From: Cocos nucifera
Lineage: Eukaryota; Streptophyta; Magnoliopsida; Arecales; Arecaceae
NCBI GenBank assembly: GCA_006176705.1
Contig: QRFJ01000058.1
Span: forward strand, 1,298,676 to 1,362,675
Direction of reading: 5' to 3'
DNA: 64,000 nucleotides
The notes under the pieces are model-generated. The model was not told the origin of the DNA. It saw only the letters and a program-made list of their open reading frames with translations, and did no database searches. Position 1 is the first letter of the stretch; every line of letters begins with the position of its first letter. Below, piece by piece: positions 1-11,938 of the stretch. Both the position numbers and the translations under genes were made by a program.

Positions 1-1817
1 AGTCCAAGAGGTGCCTTAAAGCAAAAGGACTCTTGGACTAATTTTACGTAAATTTTTTACGAAGAGTCGCAATATTTCATCTTTAGCGCCACCCTTTTCA
101 TCCATTAGATCATGAAAAAGGCCATCCAATGGCTCTAAAAAGGGACGCCCATTCAGCAAGAAGGCGTGGAGATAATCTTTGAATAGTCAAAGTCCCAAGA
201 GACTTTGACTTGGTCCAAGAGACGTCAAGGAGGGGTAGGCGGTATGGAGTCTTGGGCGGCAAGGGGTCTTGGGCGACAAAACATCCTGGGCAAAAAATTA
301 AAAAGAAAAAAAGGAGTATTTCATCTACAGAAGGACTCTTCTATGCCCCATATCTGATGTCCATGCCAATATAAAAATTTACGTGACATTACAAAATGGA
401 AAAAGTCAAAGAAGGTAGGTGCCAACAAATTCCATGCGCCAAAGAGTTCTTTGCGCATGAAAGACTTCCCATGCATAAGAAAGAGACTCTCTGGAACATG
501 GGATGCAGGTATGTGGCACCTAATCTGAAGCCCAATCAATCTAGGTTAATCCAACTCAAGACCAAATCCTATTTGGCTCAAATCGGATCTAAATTAGCCC
601 AAATTGAAAGCTTATTCGAATCCAATTCGAAACCAGGTGCTAGGATTTGCTACATGTGCTAGCATGTTCATCTTGAAATCATGGTCTAATCCAATTAGAT
701 CCTTAATCAATTCTCTTTGTGTATGACCCATTGGATTTCACATCTAACCAGTTGTGAGTCTGGATGTGATTTGACCTAATTTGGTTAGAACTCAACCAAA
801 ATGATTTAGGTCAAAAAACTAGCCAACCCAATTTGACTTAATTTAGAACACTTTCTAATTTAATAATCAAATTAAAATTTTAATTTAATCAAACCCACAA
901 GACATGATTGACGTCTAGCAATGTATCATGACTATCCAAAAGATGTAAAATTTTGATGAAAATACCAAAAATACCCTTCAATGAAAATTATCATGCAATT
1001 AGATCCTTCGATCTTCCCTGAATATGACTTTGGGTATGGAAATATGTCAACCCCAATATCATATTTATTTTTTTTTCAATCTTATGATGATGATTCATTT
1101 AATGAAATATTAGAAACCATTTCTAATTTTTCATCATGCTTTGATCAAAGTCTTCCTGAATCATCATTTGTTTGAATCAAGTAGGATGCAATTTCCTCTT
1201 ACCAGGAGAGATCGATTCCATGTTAACCTACTCACAACCTTCATATATATAATCTACCATATCTAGATCATCCCGTACATAACTGAGTCATGAATGAGTA
1301 AGAACCAAAATATGGATTTATATATATAAGATTTTATGGTAGTTTCAGATCAAAGGATTACATGCACAAATTTCACTATGAGAACCATCTATTGACATGT
1401 AGATAAGACTCCATTAGATATTCTCGATTTGGATCAATTCAGTGAACTCATTCTCTAATGAGCACCCACATTCTTGTATTAGTGTCATACACAAGTTATT
1501 GTGAGATCAATCATCCTCTTAATCGAGCATACAAAGAATGTGCTACTCTTACCAAAAAATATTGATCCCTAACTCAATGTCCCATCGACTAGGAATATTT
1601 AAATTAGGATTTTAAGGTTTTAGGTCTCGCTGGTATGATCTCATCATAATCCTAAAAGCATAGCCCTAATTTATATGGTTCATCATAATCTTAAATAAAT
1701 AATAAGACACTGCATATGATGAAATAAATACCTTTATTTATTAAAAATGTTATTACATAAGTCTGGAAGATAAAGAACATCCCAAAAATTAATTGGCTTG
1801 AGGGCATATTCCTTTCA
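1..1817 (-). mobile_element. Truncated LTR of a retrotransposon, reversed
   Basis: Read on the minus strand the stretch begins at 1817 with TGAAAGGAATATGCCC, a typical copia LTR start, and continues leftward through AT-rich, ORF-poor sequence past the window edge. Phrases typical of U3/R regions of plant copia LTRs recur (reversed 'tgtatgacccattgg'-like text near 720-740). No PBS or coding domain is visible, so whether this is a 5', 3' or solo LTR is unknown. Short ORFs at 396-662 and 981-1175 look like chance frames. The copia assignment is inference; the LTR nature rests on the terminal motif and texture. Confidence 0.5.
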
Positions 1818-2125
1818 CGCTCTAATCGTGCCCCCACCCCTAGCTCGTGGCTCCCCTCTGCCCCACCCCACCACTCCTCCATTCCCCGAGGATCCAAAAA
1901 AAATAAAAAAAGGGTTTTACCTTTCCATGGTGGTGGCACGGTGGCGATGGTAGTGACGAAGGCATGGAGGCAACAACAGCGGTAGAGGCGAGGATGACCG
2001 ACGGTGAGAGCGATCAAAAGAGAGATGGAGAAATAGGAGGACGAGAGAAATAGGGTAGCCGGTGGGAGTGGATCCAGGCCGGGGGAAATAGGAGGGTGGG
2101 GGCGGGAGATGAAAACGCGTAAAGG
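1818..2125. other. GC-rich, gene-like island of unknown origin
   Basis: This 300-bp patch is far richer in G+C than either flank. Read on the minus strand it resembles a plant 5' leader (CT-rich) followed by an ATG near 1955 and a short Ser/Pro/His-rich reading frame that meets a GTAAAA splice-donor-like site near 1920. An open frame covers 1691-2017 on that strand but runs into the LTR, so it is not a real protein as it stands. It may be a captured first exon inside the neighbouring CACTA element, or relic host sequence. I do not recognise a family. Confidence 0.3.
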
Positions 2126-2800
2126 GGCAGATTTATAAATATCTAAAGTGATTTATCGATGCTAAGAAACATTACTAATTAAAGAATTAGCAACGTTAAA
2201 AAGAAGTGTAGGCAATTACGATTATTGCCAACATTAAGCAAACATTGGAAAATGTTTAACAAAAATAAAATATTTAATAAAAATATAAGTTTTTAGTGAC
2301 GTAAACTTAACATCGATAAATATGCACAATTACCTATGTAAAAATTTAACGTAAGAAATTTAGGTCATTTTGGACATAAAATTCATGTTGAAAAATATTT
2401 TTTTATTTAATTTTTTATTTTTCATAACAATAATATTTACCTACACTAAATTACAATAAAAAAATATTTAATTAAAATTTAAAAATAAAAAATCAAAAAA
2501 ATATTTTTTGATACAAAAGATCAGTCAGAAATAACAAAATTACATATGTTAGTAGTTTTTGTAGGTAGTACATATATTTACCGACGTTAATTTTATGTTG
2601 CTAAGAAGGTCAAATATTTTTCAATGTTTATTTTTCATCAGCAATAAGATTAATGAACTACGTAAAGATAAAGCGTAAGCAATTAATACATTTTCCAATG
2701 TTTTCATTGCATCGAAAAAAGTTTTTTTTTAAAATTAATATTTTTATTCTTATAAATAATTTACTATTATTTAAATAATTTATTAATATAATTTTAGAAT

Positions 2801-3709
2801 TTAAAAGCCCATCTTCACTATTTATTATCTAAATAATTATTATTAGAGTATAGTCACAAAAGTCTACCTCGATCTAATAGCTCTAGCTATGTCGATCAAT
2901 AAAATTTAATTTCAATGATCATGAACGATCGTGTGATGATCTAATAAAGACCACCAATGATTTCAAAAACTTGCAACAAGGATCTCGATAATATTTATAG
3001 CATACTATTAAAATTTTACCTCAATCGAACATCATTATCATGATCAATTTAGCATGGGATGATTTTGGTCGTTAAATAAAAAATGTGTGATCAAAAGGCC
3101 AAACGATGTTCGATTATAAGATAATTTTTTTTAAATAAATGATTTTTACTACTACTTTGATCATTTGTATGGTGATGATCATAAAATTTAGACCGTGCAT
3201 GTATGATCCAACCATATTAAGCAGATCTTACAAAAGTAAAAGTATAATTACTTAAGAACCTTAAGAATGAGTATCAAAAGATATATAGTTTCTCATCGCT
3301 CATATATATGTGTTTTGAATTTTACGATCACTACTATACAAATGATCAAAGTAGTAGCAAAGATTATTTATCTAAAAAATTATCTTATAATCGAATGCCA
3401 TTTGACTTTTTGATCACATATTTTTCATTTAACGATCGAAATCATCCCATGCTAAATTGATCATGATAATGATGTTCGATTGAGATAAAACTTTGATAGT
3501 ATGCTATAAATATTATCAAGATTATTGTTACAAGTTTTTGAATCTATCAATGATCTTTATCTATCAGATCATTATGCGATCATTCATAACCATCGAAATC
3601 AAATTTTATTAATCGACAAGCTAGGGCTATCGGATCGAGGTAGACTTTCATGACGATACTCTAATGATAATTATTTAGATAATGAACGGTGAAGATAGGC
3701 TTTAAATTC
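2801..3709. repeat. Long inverted repeat (hairpin) inside CACTA-D
   Basis: Two arms of about 395 bp, at 2801-3195 and 3314-3709, are reverse complements of each other with scattered mismatches, separated by a loop of about 118 bp. Matching landmarks are TAAAAGCCCATCTTCAC at the outer left and its complement GGTGAAGATAGGCTTTA at the outer right, and GATCATTTGTATGG against CTATACAAATGATC near the loop. A transcript through it would fold into a long imperfect hairpin. No ORF is present. Confidence 0.8.
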
Positions 3710-3775
3710 AAAAATTATACCGACAAATTATTTAGATAATGATAAACTATTTATAAAAATTAAAAAAAATAATAA

Positions 3776-4760
3776 AAATATAAAATATTTATCGATATTA
3801 ATTTAGCATAGGCAATAAGCATCTTTACCTATATTTAGCTCTTCCATAGGTAATTAGGCTTATTGCCTATGCTTATGTTGGCATCGATAAATTATTTACA
3901 AAAATAAAAAAAATTATAAAAAAAGAAAATAATTATCGATGCAAATTTTGCATAGGAAATAAGCCTAATTCTCCATGCAAGTACTAAATGTAGGTAATTT
4001 TGCTTATTGCCTACTCTTATTTAACATCGATAAATTATTTATAAAAAATAAAAAAAATATAGAAAAAGAAAGATTTGTCAATGCAATTTGTCATAAGAAA
4101 TAAGATTAATTACCTACGTAAAAAGTAAACATAGGTAATTAACCTTATTGCCTATGCTTATTTAATATTGGTAAAGTAATTAAAAAATAAATAAATAAAA
4201 TATTTACCAATGTTAAAATAGCATAGGAAATAAGTCTTATTACCTATGCAAAAGAAAAACGTATGTAATTAGGCTTATTGCCTGCGATTATCTAATGTTG
4301 GTAAATTATTTATGAAAATAAAAAAAATAATAAAAAAGTAAAATATTTATCGATATTAATTTGACATAGGAAATAATGCTAATTACCTACGTCACATGTA
4401 ATCGTAGGTAATTATTCTTATTACCTATGCTCATTAAACATCAAAAAGTTATTTATAAAAATAAAAAATTTATAAAAAATATTTGCCAATGTAAATTTAA
4501 CATAGAAAAAAAGCCTAACTACCTACGTAAATTAAAAGCATAGGAAATTAGAATTTTTACCTATGCTAAACTAGCATCGATAAATATTTATCAAAAATTA
4601 AAAAATTAAGTCCACCCATTATCAATGCTTTGTTTTAAATGCCGATACAATGATGACATCGATAATTATGTTTGCCGATGTTTATTTTTTAGCATAGCTA
4701 ATTATGCCATTTTTATTGATGTTTACTATTTTGCATAGCTAATTGTGATCTTTTTCTACA
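3776..4760. repeat. Subterminal repeat array of CACTA-D
   Basis: Units of roughly 110 bp recur about eight times. Each pairs GCATAGGAAATAAG-type and TAGGTAATTAGGCTTATTGCC-type motifs in opposite orientation, separated by A/T-rich spacer with AATTATTTATAAAAATAAA. Weaker copies lie left of the hairpin (2180-2700). In CACTA elements such subterminal motifs are binding sites for the element-encoded TNPA-like protein. The motif here differs from those of the other CACTA elements in the window. Confidence 0.7.
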
Positions 4761-4814
4761 CAAAATTTTGCATAGATAAATATTACATCAGCAAAACCTC
4801 TTTTTCTTGTAGTG

Positions 4815-6127
4815 AGAAGATATTTCTATCATCATTTTTCATAGTTATGATGCATCTCACCATGCACCTTACGAGAAAAGTTACACTTGGAGGTCTAATG
4901 TTCTGCTGATGGATGTATCCCACCTAGAGGAATATTCAAATACTAAAATCTTATGTAAGAAATATGAATCGCTCAGAGAAATCCATAGTAGAAGATTATT
5001 TGGATCAAGAGTGCATAGATTTTTATACCATATATATAAACAAGCTTGAGACATGTCGTAACTAGCCATAAGGAATCAGGATTATCAGTATGAGCCAATT
5101 GAGCTTGCATTTGAATCCATTCCGTAGCTAGATGGACTTTTTATTTCATACTGTCTTACTAATTTGAGCATTGAAAAAAGAAATAAGATGCATCACTATA
5201 TGCTCTTCAACTGTGATGTTATTGAGCCATACATCAGGTGAGTCACTCAGCCTTATTTATTTTATAGTATTTAGAAGAAAATATCTAATTATATCTAAAT
5301 TTATTCTTTATGCATGTAGCAAACACAAGGAGATCATAAGAGTAAAATACGGTGCTCTAAGTATGTAGAAGAAAGAGAAAATATCTAGTAAAGAATTTTT
5401 TGAGTGGTTTAAAGATCATGTAAGCAAGTACATATTCTTGTCTTGTGCATCATATTTGAACATGTTTACTAATTAGGTATCATCTCCTTAGGTATGGAGA
5501 TTATCGCTCAGTGATGTGAGCCCTGAAGTGCACACTCTTTTAATAGGACTTAATCGTACCATGCGTGAGTACAAACAGCTCATCATTAATGATTAAAGAT
5601 TTAATATTCAGAGTTGGTTTGTAAATATGGCAACATAAAATAGTGGCATGATGTTGAGCGCCACCATTGGGTGTTATGCTAGCTTGAGGGATTCACAACC
5701 TTGTATGGAGGATCTAAACTATTATAGGATGATGGAGAATATAGTTATCTTGGACTACTATTCTAAAGAAAGGATTACATTAATGAAATGTGATTGGTTT
5801 GACACCTTATCTCAGTCAGGGACGAAGACTGATGAGTGCAATTTCACTCTCATCAACATGCAATGCCATCTCCGCATTGAATAACCATATATACTTGCCT
5901 TCCAAGCTAGTCAAGTCTTCAATGTTAGTGATCCTTTGGAGTCTCAATGAGGTATTATTGTGAGGATGGTGTCTAGATTTATCTTTGATGATACTGAGGT
6001 TAATGATGATATTGGACCATGCATACAAAATGCTCCTCTAGGACAAAATTTATCTGGTGTTGTCGAAGTTTCGGATATATTTATCAAGAGCGATGGTGAT
6101 GTCCATATTGTAGATGCAACTAGGTGA
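4815..6127 (+). pseudogene. CACTA TNP2-type transposase C-terminus (DUF4218-DUF4216), broken
   Basis: In several frames with stops, the first part (4815-5070) reads as the DUF4218 region: segments such as VMMHLTMHL, WMYPT and LKSYVRN are followed by an acidic EDYLDQEC stretch. After an apparent intron at 5420-5491 (GTAAGC donor, CCTTAG acceptor) comes a DUF4216-like region (about 5640-5960) with NSGMMLSATIGCYASL, an ILDYYSKE block, LMKCDWFD and AFQASQVF. These two domains together mark plant En/Spm transposases. The N-terminal catalytic part is absent, cut off at 4814 by CACTA-D. Stops at several sites, including TGA at 4914, rule out function. Confidence 0.75.
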
Positions 6128-6237
6128 TGAGTTCAATATTTTGGTATAAATATTTGAGTCTATTTATTGATACTCCACTAATATTAATTATTATTCAATA
6201 TGTTATTAGTTAATATTCATTAAAGTTGTAGGTTACG

Positions 6238-6628
6238 ATGATATCAAAATGCCATCTAGCTTTCATCCCTATCCTTGGCGGGCTATGCAGAGCTCAGCAT
6301 CTGAGCCGCTACCGGCACATACTCCATTCACCTTCGCATCTACTACCCAGGCACCACCAGCATCTACTCCTCCATTGGGATCTACTCCATCAGTATTTGA
6401 GCCTCCACCATCAGCCACATTTTTGGCACATGCTCCACCCATCGATGAGTCTCTATTGGCATCTACGTCGCACGATCCCATGGCTAGTGAGAGTATATTT
6501 TTATTATATCATTTATTTATTTATTTATAGTTATTATACACTCTTATATATTTGTATAATATATTTTTCTTATAGGAGCATTATCCAGTAGGATATTTTG
6601 CAGCCCCATATGCATGCCACATGTATGG
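6238..6628 (+). pseudogene. Pro/Ser-rich first exon of the second CACTA-A gene
   Basis: A frame from about 6249 encodes a Pro/Ser/Thr/Ala-rich stretch (short runs such as TPPLGSTPSVFEPPP) and ends near a possible donor at 6488 (GTGAGAG). A further short segment begins after TTCTTATAG at 6574 and reads HYPVGYFAAPYACHMYG up to the copia insertion at 6629. The gene resumes at 17547. Low-complexity proline-rich N-termini are common in the second gene of plant CACTA elements. Splicing is inferred; no product is expected from the interrupted locus. Confidence 0.5.
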
Positions 6629-9550
6629 TGTTGGAAAATGTATCCTAAAGCCAATCATCTAGATTGTAGATGGTTGAGCTAAATATAGTTTTACTTGAAT
6701 TATTAATGAATAAAATTATTATTTTGACATATTCATCACTTTGTACATCTTTCTATAATGAATTCTTCTATGATGAAGTCCTTAGGATTATTTAGACTCA
6801 ATAAAGGAGGATTTATCGTTTAGTCCTCAAACGTGTTCGTGACCAAATGATTCATTGTTATTTAGGATGACAACATATCGAGTGTAGGTCATTGTGTGCC
6901 ATAAGTATTGGTTGTCCTCTTAACCAAGAAGTATGGAAATACTGTTATGGCATGCAAGTGAAGTGTAAGGGTATATTTTACTGAACGTGATCCAACTATG
7001 GAGCTCTCTACTGTTAAGAGTTGCTCATGAAGGATATGGATATGAGTGTCCCTTAGATCTGAGATCACCATGATGATCTGCAAGCAACTCACTGCACTTA
7101 GGTACCGGACTACCTGAATTTCTAATTCAGTGATGGAAGGCTACTAGGTGCAGTCAAGTACTTGGCTTGTCAGTGTGTGAGTGAAGATGGGATTGACCCC
7201 TCCAAGTATTGGAGCAAGTGCATCACTGTACTTTAATTTAGCAAATCCTCGATCGGAGTAGTCCATATGATGGATGCTAAATTTTGAAATACACCATGGA
7301 TGAATTTTAGGGTTGACAGTAAATCCTAAATTATTCTTTTGAGCATCGAGGTCAAGAGGATGAATTATATGGTAACCATATGCCACAGGTTCATCGATGT
7401 TGCATTACAATTATTCGACCTATTCAAACATCGGATACCATTGCTAGATGGTCACATTGATTGGTATAGAAAATTAGTTTTCATGCTACCAGCTTAGGAT
7501 CCGAACCTATGGGGTCACACATAATAGGAGTTTCTATCTGATCTGATGGCTGATATTGAGTCTCAATGATCTAAGACTCTATGGTCAAAAGTTTTACTAG
7601 ACTGAGACTCTGAGTCCTTCATGTCCGAGACTCTCTGATCAAGAATCCTAATGACCTAGGACTTTATGGTTAAGAGTCCCACTAGATTGGGACTCTATGA
7701 TCAAGAGTCCCACTGGACTAGGATACTGGGACCAAGAATCCTAGTGGACTGAAACTCTGAGTCCTACTCATTTAAAACTCTTTGATCAAGAGTCCCATTG
7801 GTCTAGAACTCTATGATCGTAAGTTCAATTTGTTTGGGACACTGGGTTCAAGAGTCCCACTGGTTTGGGACTCTCCAAGAGTTTCATGTTGATGGGATTC
7901 TGTTGCCCAAAAATCCATCTAATTTGGACTTAGATATTTTTTAGAGGATTAATTAGCAATTCAATTATTGATTAGCTCAATTTAATTAAGTGATGAGGAT
8001 TCGATCAAGTTCGATTGAATTTGATTCGATTGGGTTTGACCCAATCAGGTCATGAGATGATCTAATCGCTATGAGAGTTTTGACCCTAATTTGATCAAGA
8101 TCTATAACTAATTAATTTCTAATTTAACTAGAATTTTATTTGATTAGGCTAAGTCTAATTTGATTGGATTTAACCTGGTCTAATTCTATCTAGATTAATT
8201 GGTTTGGTTGAAATCAATTAGGACTAAATCAAATGAAGTTTGAATTCAAACTCTCTCATGCGCCCACCATTTTTTGACTTTTTCACTCTTGTTCCACATC
8301 CAAAATTTTATATGTAACTTTTCTATCACCTAGAAGGTTTTTGTGCCCCCTCTCTTATCTACTTTTGACTTGATCCAAGGGTTGGATCGATTCAAAGTAA
8401 GTTGAGTTTTGAATTCAACTCATTGTTGGAGGTTGGAACCAATCAAACCTTATCTGCTTCCCATGCCCTTCCTTTTGTTTGTCAAATTTTTTTGGAGAAA
8501 TAAAAATGTGTGCATGTAGAAGAAGAGTCTTTCTACCTATTAAACACATGGGAGGGGGCGTTGGATAAGGATAAGAGGCTCTCTTAATTTTTGAAATCAA
8601 GTGAGTGGTTAAAACCTCCCAACCACTCGACCCTTATCACTTTCCATGCATTTTTCCCATGGTATTCACATCAATAAATTATGAGAATTTTTGTGCATGC
8701 ATAAGAAGAGATTAGAATTAGGTGGTAAAAATTTTAGAGTGATTGGGAATTTATTTTGGACAAAAAAAATCTTAGAGTGAAGGTGAGCTAGGTCCTGCAG
8801 CACTTTACTTTTTCCTCATGCCTCTCTTCTCTTTTGATTTTCACCTCTAAGATATCCAATTTTTAGATATGATCTAAATAGGATTTATAGATCTAAAAGT
8901 TATATTTTCATAAAAACTTATTTAATAGAAAAACTTCACATAGAGAGGGCATGATAGGATTTTCAGTATGTTAGGGTTTTTAGGCCAAGTGAAACCCTAG
9001 ATTTGGGAATCTAGGTTCGGGTGGAGAGATCGAGTGCTACGAGTATCAGATCACCACCAAATTTGAAACACCTCTTCATCATCCTCTAATATTTATGTTT
9101 TGATTTTTTAGAGTATTCAAAAAATTAAAAAATATATAATTGATTGGATCGATCGTAATCAGCCATTGAAGGACCCAGTGAGGAGCTAGCACTCCAGTGG
9201 GGCAGATCAGGACTAGGAGCTCCGTGTGGACCAACCATAGAGGTCAAACATGTGTGCAGCTATGGTGTGATACCAAAGCATTATTTGATGGATTCAAATT
9301 ATGATGATTAGTTATCCATGAAAAGGTATTGTATTTTGAACAGATAGATGTAGTATAGAGTTTGCTACATAGTTTTATTTTCAGATCTATATGAATGCAT
9401 GCATATTGTGTTTAGATCCTTAGTATAGGATTTAATATTTTGATATGATCAAAAATTAATTAATTAGATTAATTAATTTTTTAGTATATTTTATCTATTT
9501 TTAAAAAAAAATTTGAAAGTAACACTACAAACCCTGCACTGCATCCAACA
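6629..9550 (+). repeat. 5' LTR of copia-1
   Basis: TGTTGGAAAATG at 6629 and CTGCATCCAACA ending at 9550 delimit the LTR; the PBS follows after two bases. It contains a 36-bp-scale minisatellite at about 7550-7905 built on the word AGAGTCCCACTGG. The small ORFs in it (6889-7092, 7144-7386, 8415-8600) lie on the opposite strand and are chance frames. Confidence 0.92.
7550..7905 (+). repeat. Minisatellite inside the copia-1 5' LTR
   Basis: About nine degenerate units of 30-45 bp repeat the pattern GACTCT-ATGATCAAGAGTCCCACTGG, alternating GACTCT with its near-complement AGAGTC. The same array is in the 3' LTR (15540-15875), and a diverged reversed version is in both LTRs of copia-2. Confidence 0.75.
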
Positions 9551-9552
9551 AA

Positions 9553-9564
9553 TGGTATCAGAGC
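9553..9564 (+). promoter_or_regulatory. Primer binding site of copia-1
   Basis: TGGTATCAGAGC lies two bases after the 5' LTR and matches the 3' end of plant initiator tRNA-Met, the usual primer of Ty1/copia elements. Confidence 0.93.
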
Positions 9565-11340
9565 ATAAGTTCGCTAAACATGATATACTTGCATGATTAG
9601 ATTAATAATTTATATTTAATCTAAATATTAATCTAATATTCTAATTAATTATATCTAAAAATTTAAATCAAGATCGTACGAACTGTAGGTTATCCTGCTG
9701 TAGGATTTACCCTCTGTAGTGCAAAGGTTCTCCTTGCACGTGCTTGATCTTGTAATTGATCATAAATTTTTTAGATTAGATCTAATTTTTTATAATATAT
9801 TAAATTAGAATTTAATCTAATTTTTTATCATGAATGCATGTTTAGATAGGATCTAAAGTTTGATTCATAATTTAGTATTATGTAGTATACATAGTTTCAG
9901 ATTAAATCCTACAACTAGTGTTGTTTGTGAATTGACCTGATTTAATTTTAAAGTGAGTCGACTCAATTGGTGAATAATGCTAAATTATAAAGAACCTTTC
10001 AAATTTAAAAATTATTTTCGAAATATCGGATCCCAACTCATCAGCCAAAAACTTAATTAAAGAAATTAAGTATTATTCATAGGATCTAGAATTGTGAATT
10101 AAGATCCTAAGACAAAGGCATAAGATTGTGGGTTCAAGGGTTAGATGAATTAGATCCATTAATTGGGTTAGACCTAAGATTAGTTAAAGAATGGATTATT
10201 CTAGAGTAATTGATCAAATCTAATCAAGTATTGTATTAGATTAGATCAAGGATACTCTAGAATCAACTCCAATAGATGTAGTTGGATGAGTCCATGTCTT
10301 TGACAAGATGAAAATGGACTTAATTTATGGCTATGCGGTTAAGCTCAAAATTGCTAGGTTGATTAGATTAAACCTAATTAACCGATTGCTGTCTTAGGTA
10401 AGTTTGGTAGTCTAGACTAATGGTTTTTAATTAGAAGCTACTTGCACTGATTCGATCTTTGACGAGTTAATGGCATATCCCTTCCACTGATCTTACTTAC
10501 CTGACCGACATGGTCGATTAGAATTTGATTAGATCACTTGATGATTCGAATTGACCCATGTCATTAGGAATCAGTTTGATTGATTTCAATCAGTAAGACT
10601 GAATAAGGTGCCCATGGACTTAAATTGATCCTAGTCCTAATCTATTGACTTGGTGAAGTCAATGGGAGGACTTGACTTAGTGAAGTCAGTGGAAGAAATT
10701 TGATCCATGTCCTTTCTATCCTTAAATTATAAGTAACCTAAATTTTTTAAATTATTAGGTTTTTAAAATAACTAAGTTATGGAGATAACCGAGTCATAGC
10801 TTTCCATTAAGATGAATAATAATGAATCTAATTTTTTAGGTGGACATTGGAGGTGCCTTACACCTGGTGTTCATTTGGATATTGAAATTACTATCCATCA
10901 TATAATGATTAGGTTGCACTCTCTTAATGGTGATCAAGTTAGCCAGAGCATTTCTCGGACCTGCTTATCATTGGTTTGATACACTGAAGTTAATCATGTT
11001 AATGGTTGGACCTAACCAGACTTTTTCAGTGAAGGTCATAGCCTACTAATTTAGTATCTGGGGGAAAACCTAAATACTAAAAATTATTTAGAGAAATAAT
11101 TGATTATGAAACTACTTATAGATGCATACGGGTTAGCCAAAGCTTTCCTCGGGCCCGTCTGTAATCTATGTGGATTTCAGTATCCACTAAGAAGTTAGTG
11201 TAATTTCTCGAATTGATGGTAGAGGCTATCAATTCATTAAAAATAGTAGGAGGACCTTTAGACTAAAGACTAAGTCTTTAGGATTTAAATTTATTCATGT
11301 ACTTATTAGGTTTCATGTTTTCTCTTTCAGATAAATAGAA
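9565..11340 (+). other. Untranslated leader of copia-1
   Basis: About 1.8 kb between the PBS and the gag start has no sustained open frame. It is homologous in reverse to the leader of copia-2 (29290-30691 and 41098-41389), sharing for example the stretch around GTAGGATTTACCCTCTGTAG. Long leaders are usual in this copia type. Confidence 0.7.
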
Positions 11341-11487
11341 TGGCTAGAATAAGTCTACTCCATTCACTGTTGGACAATGGTAAGCATTTAAGATCCGAAC
11401 AAGGAGTCTAGTATTGATCCTAATAAGACAGACCCAGAGAGGAATGATCCTCTTAACCCAAATAGGCTGAACAGAAAAAATCAGCAA
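11341..11487 (+). pseudogene. Gag remnant of copia-1, mostly deleted
   Basis: ATG at 11341 opens a frame reading MARISLLHSLLDNGKHL, matching the gag start of copia-2 on its own strand (SLLDNDKLMRPNFD). Within about 20 codons the sequence jumps to a linker equivalent to the gag C-terminus/protease junction (LNPNRLNRKNQQVV in another frame). The RNA-binding core and zinc knuckle are absent, an internal deletion of several hundred bases relative to copia-2 and copia-4. This element would need Gag from another copy to be packaged. Confidence 0.6.
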
Positions 11488-11838
11488 GTGGTTGTTGGTC
11501 AAGGCTATTATATGATAACACCTTGCAATTTCTTCGTATATGACACATCTACCTGGGCATTAGATACTGGGAGTCCGATTCATATATGCAATTCATTGCA
11601 TGGACTTCAAATTGATAGAAAATTTGAGAATGGTGATAAATTTCTTAATGTTGAAAATAAAAGTCAAGTTTCAATCTTAGCATTGGAAACTCTTGAACTA
11701 TTTTTCAAAAATAATAGTATCATTTTAAGTGACTATCACTATTGTCCATATTTTATGATGAACATAATATCTATTGGGCTATTGGCCCATGATGGTTATT
11801 GTTTATCAATAAAAAAAATTATTATAATATCACTATGA
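11488..11838 (+). pseudogene. Copia-1 aspartic protease region
   Basis: An open frame of 116 residues starts VVGQGYYMITPCNF and contains the retropepsin signature as ALDTGSPIHIC, with the catalytic Asp in D-T-G. The downstream pattern (SIILSDYHYCPYFMMNIISIG) matches copia proteases. The frame closes just before the GAG-pre-integrase domain, which continues in a different frame, so a frameshift separates protease from integrase. In an intact element this domain cuts the Gag-Pol polyprotein inside the particle. Confidence 0.8.
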
Positions 11839-11938
11839 ATGATGTTACAGTACTACAAGGACAATTGAGAAAAAATATTTATATTATATTACAGCTATTA
11901 GTGTAATGTACACGTGGAATAAATAACCAAAATTAGAT

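Larger units (their letters stand above)
2126..4814. mobile_element. CACTA-D, non-autonomous CACTA transposon (left end not found)
   Basis: The right end is clear: CTTTTTCTTGTAGTG stops at 4814, the reverse complement of a CACTACAAGAAAAAG terminus. Transposase coding sequence of another CACTA element starts immediately after it. The interior has no coding capacity. It consists of diverged subterminal repeats (AATTACCTACG / GCATAGGCAATAAG types) on both sides of a large inverted repeat. A matching CACTA left terminus was not found between 1 and 2800, so the left limit is set only by where the repeat texture begins. AGA at 4815-4817 may be one copy of the 3-bp TSD. Confidence 0.65.

Noticed and set aside
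1700..1712. AGACACTGC as the left end of CACTA-D, with AGA as target duplication
   Set aside because: The bases after it (CATATGATGAAAT) do not match the CACTACAAGAAAAAG terminus and lie inside the reversed LTR, so the AGA match is probably chance.
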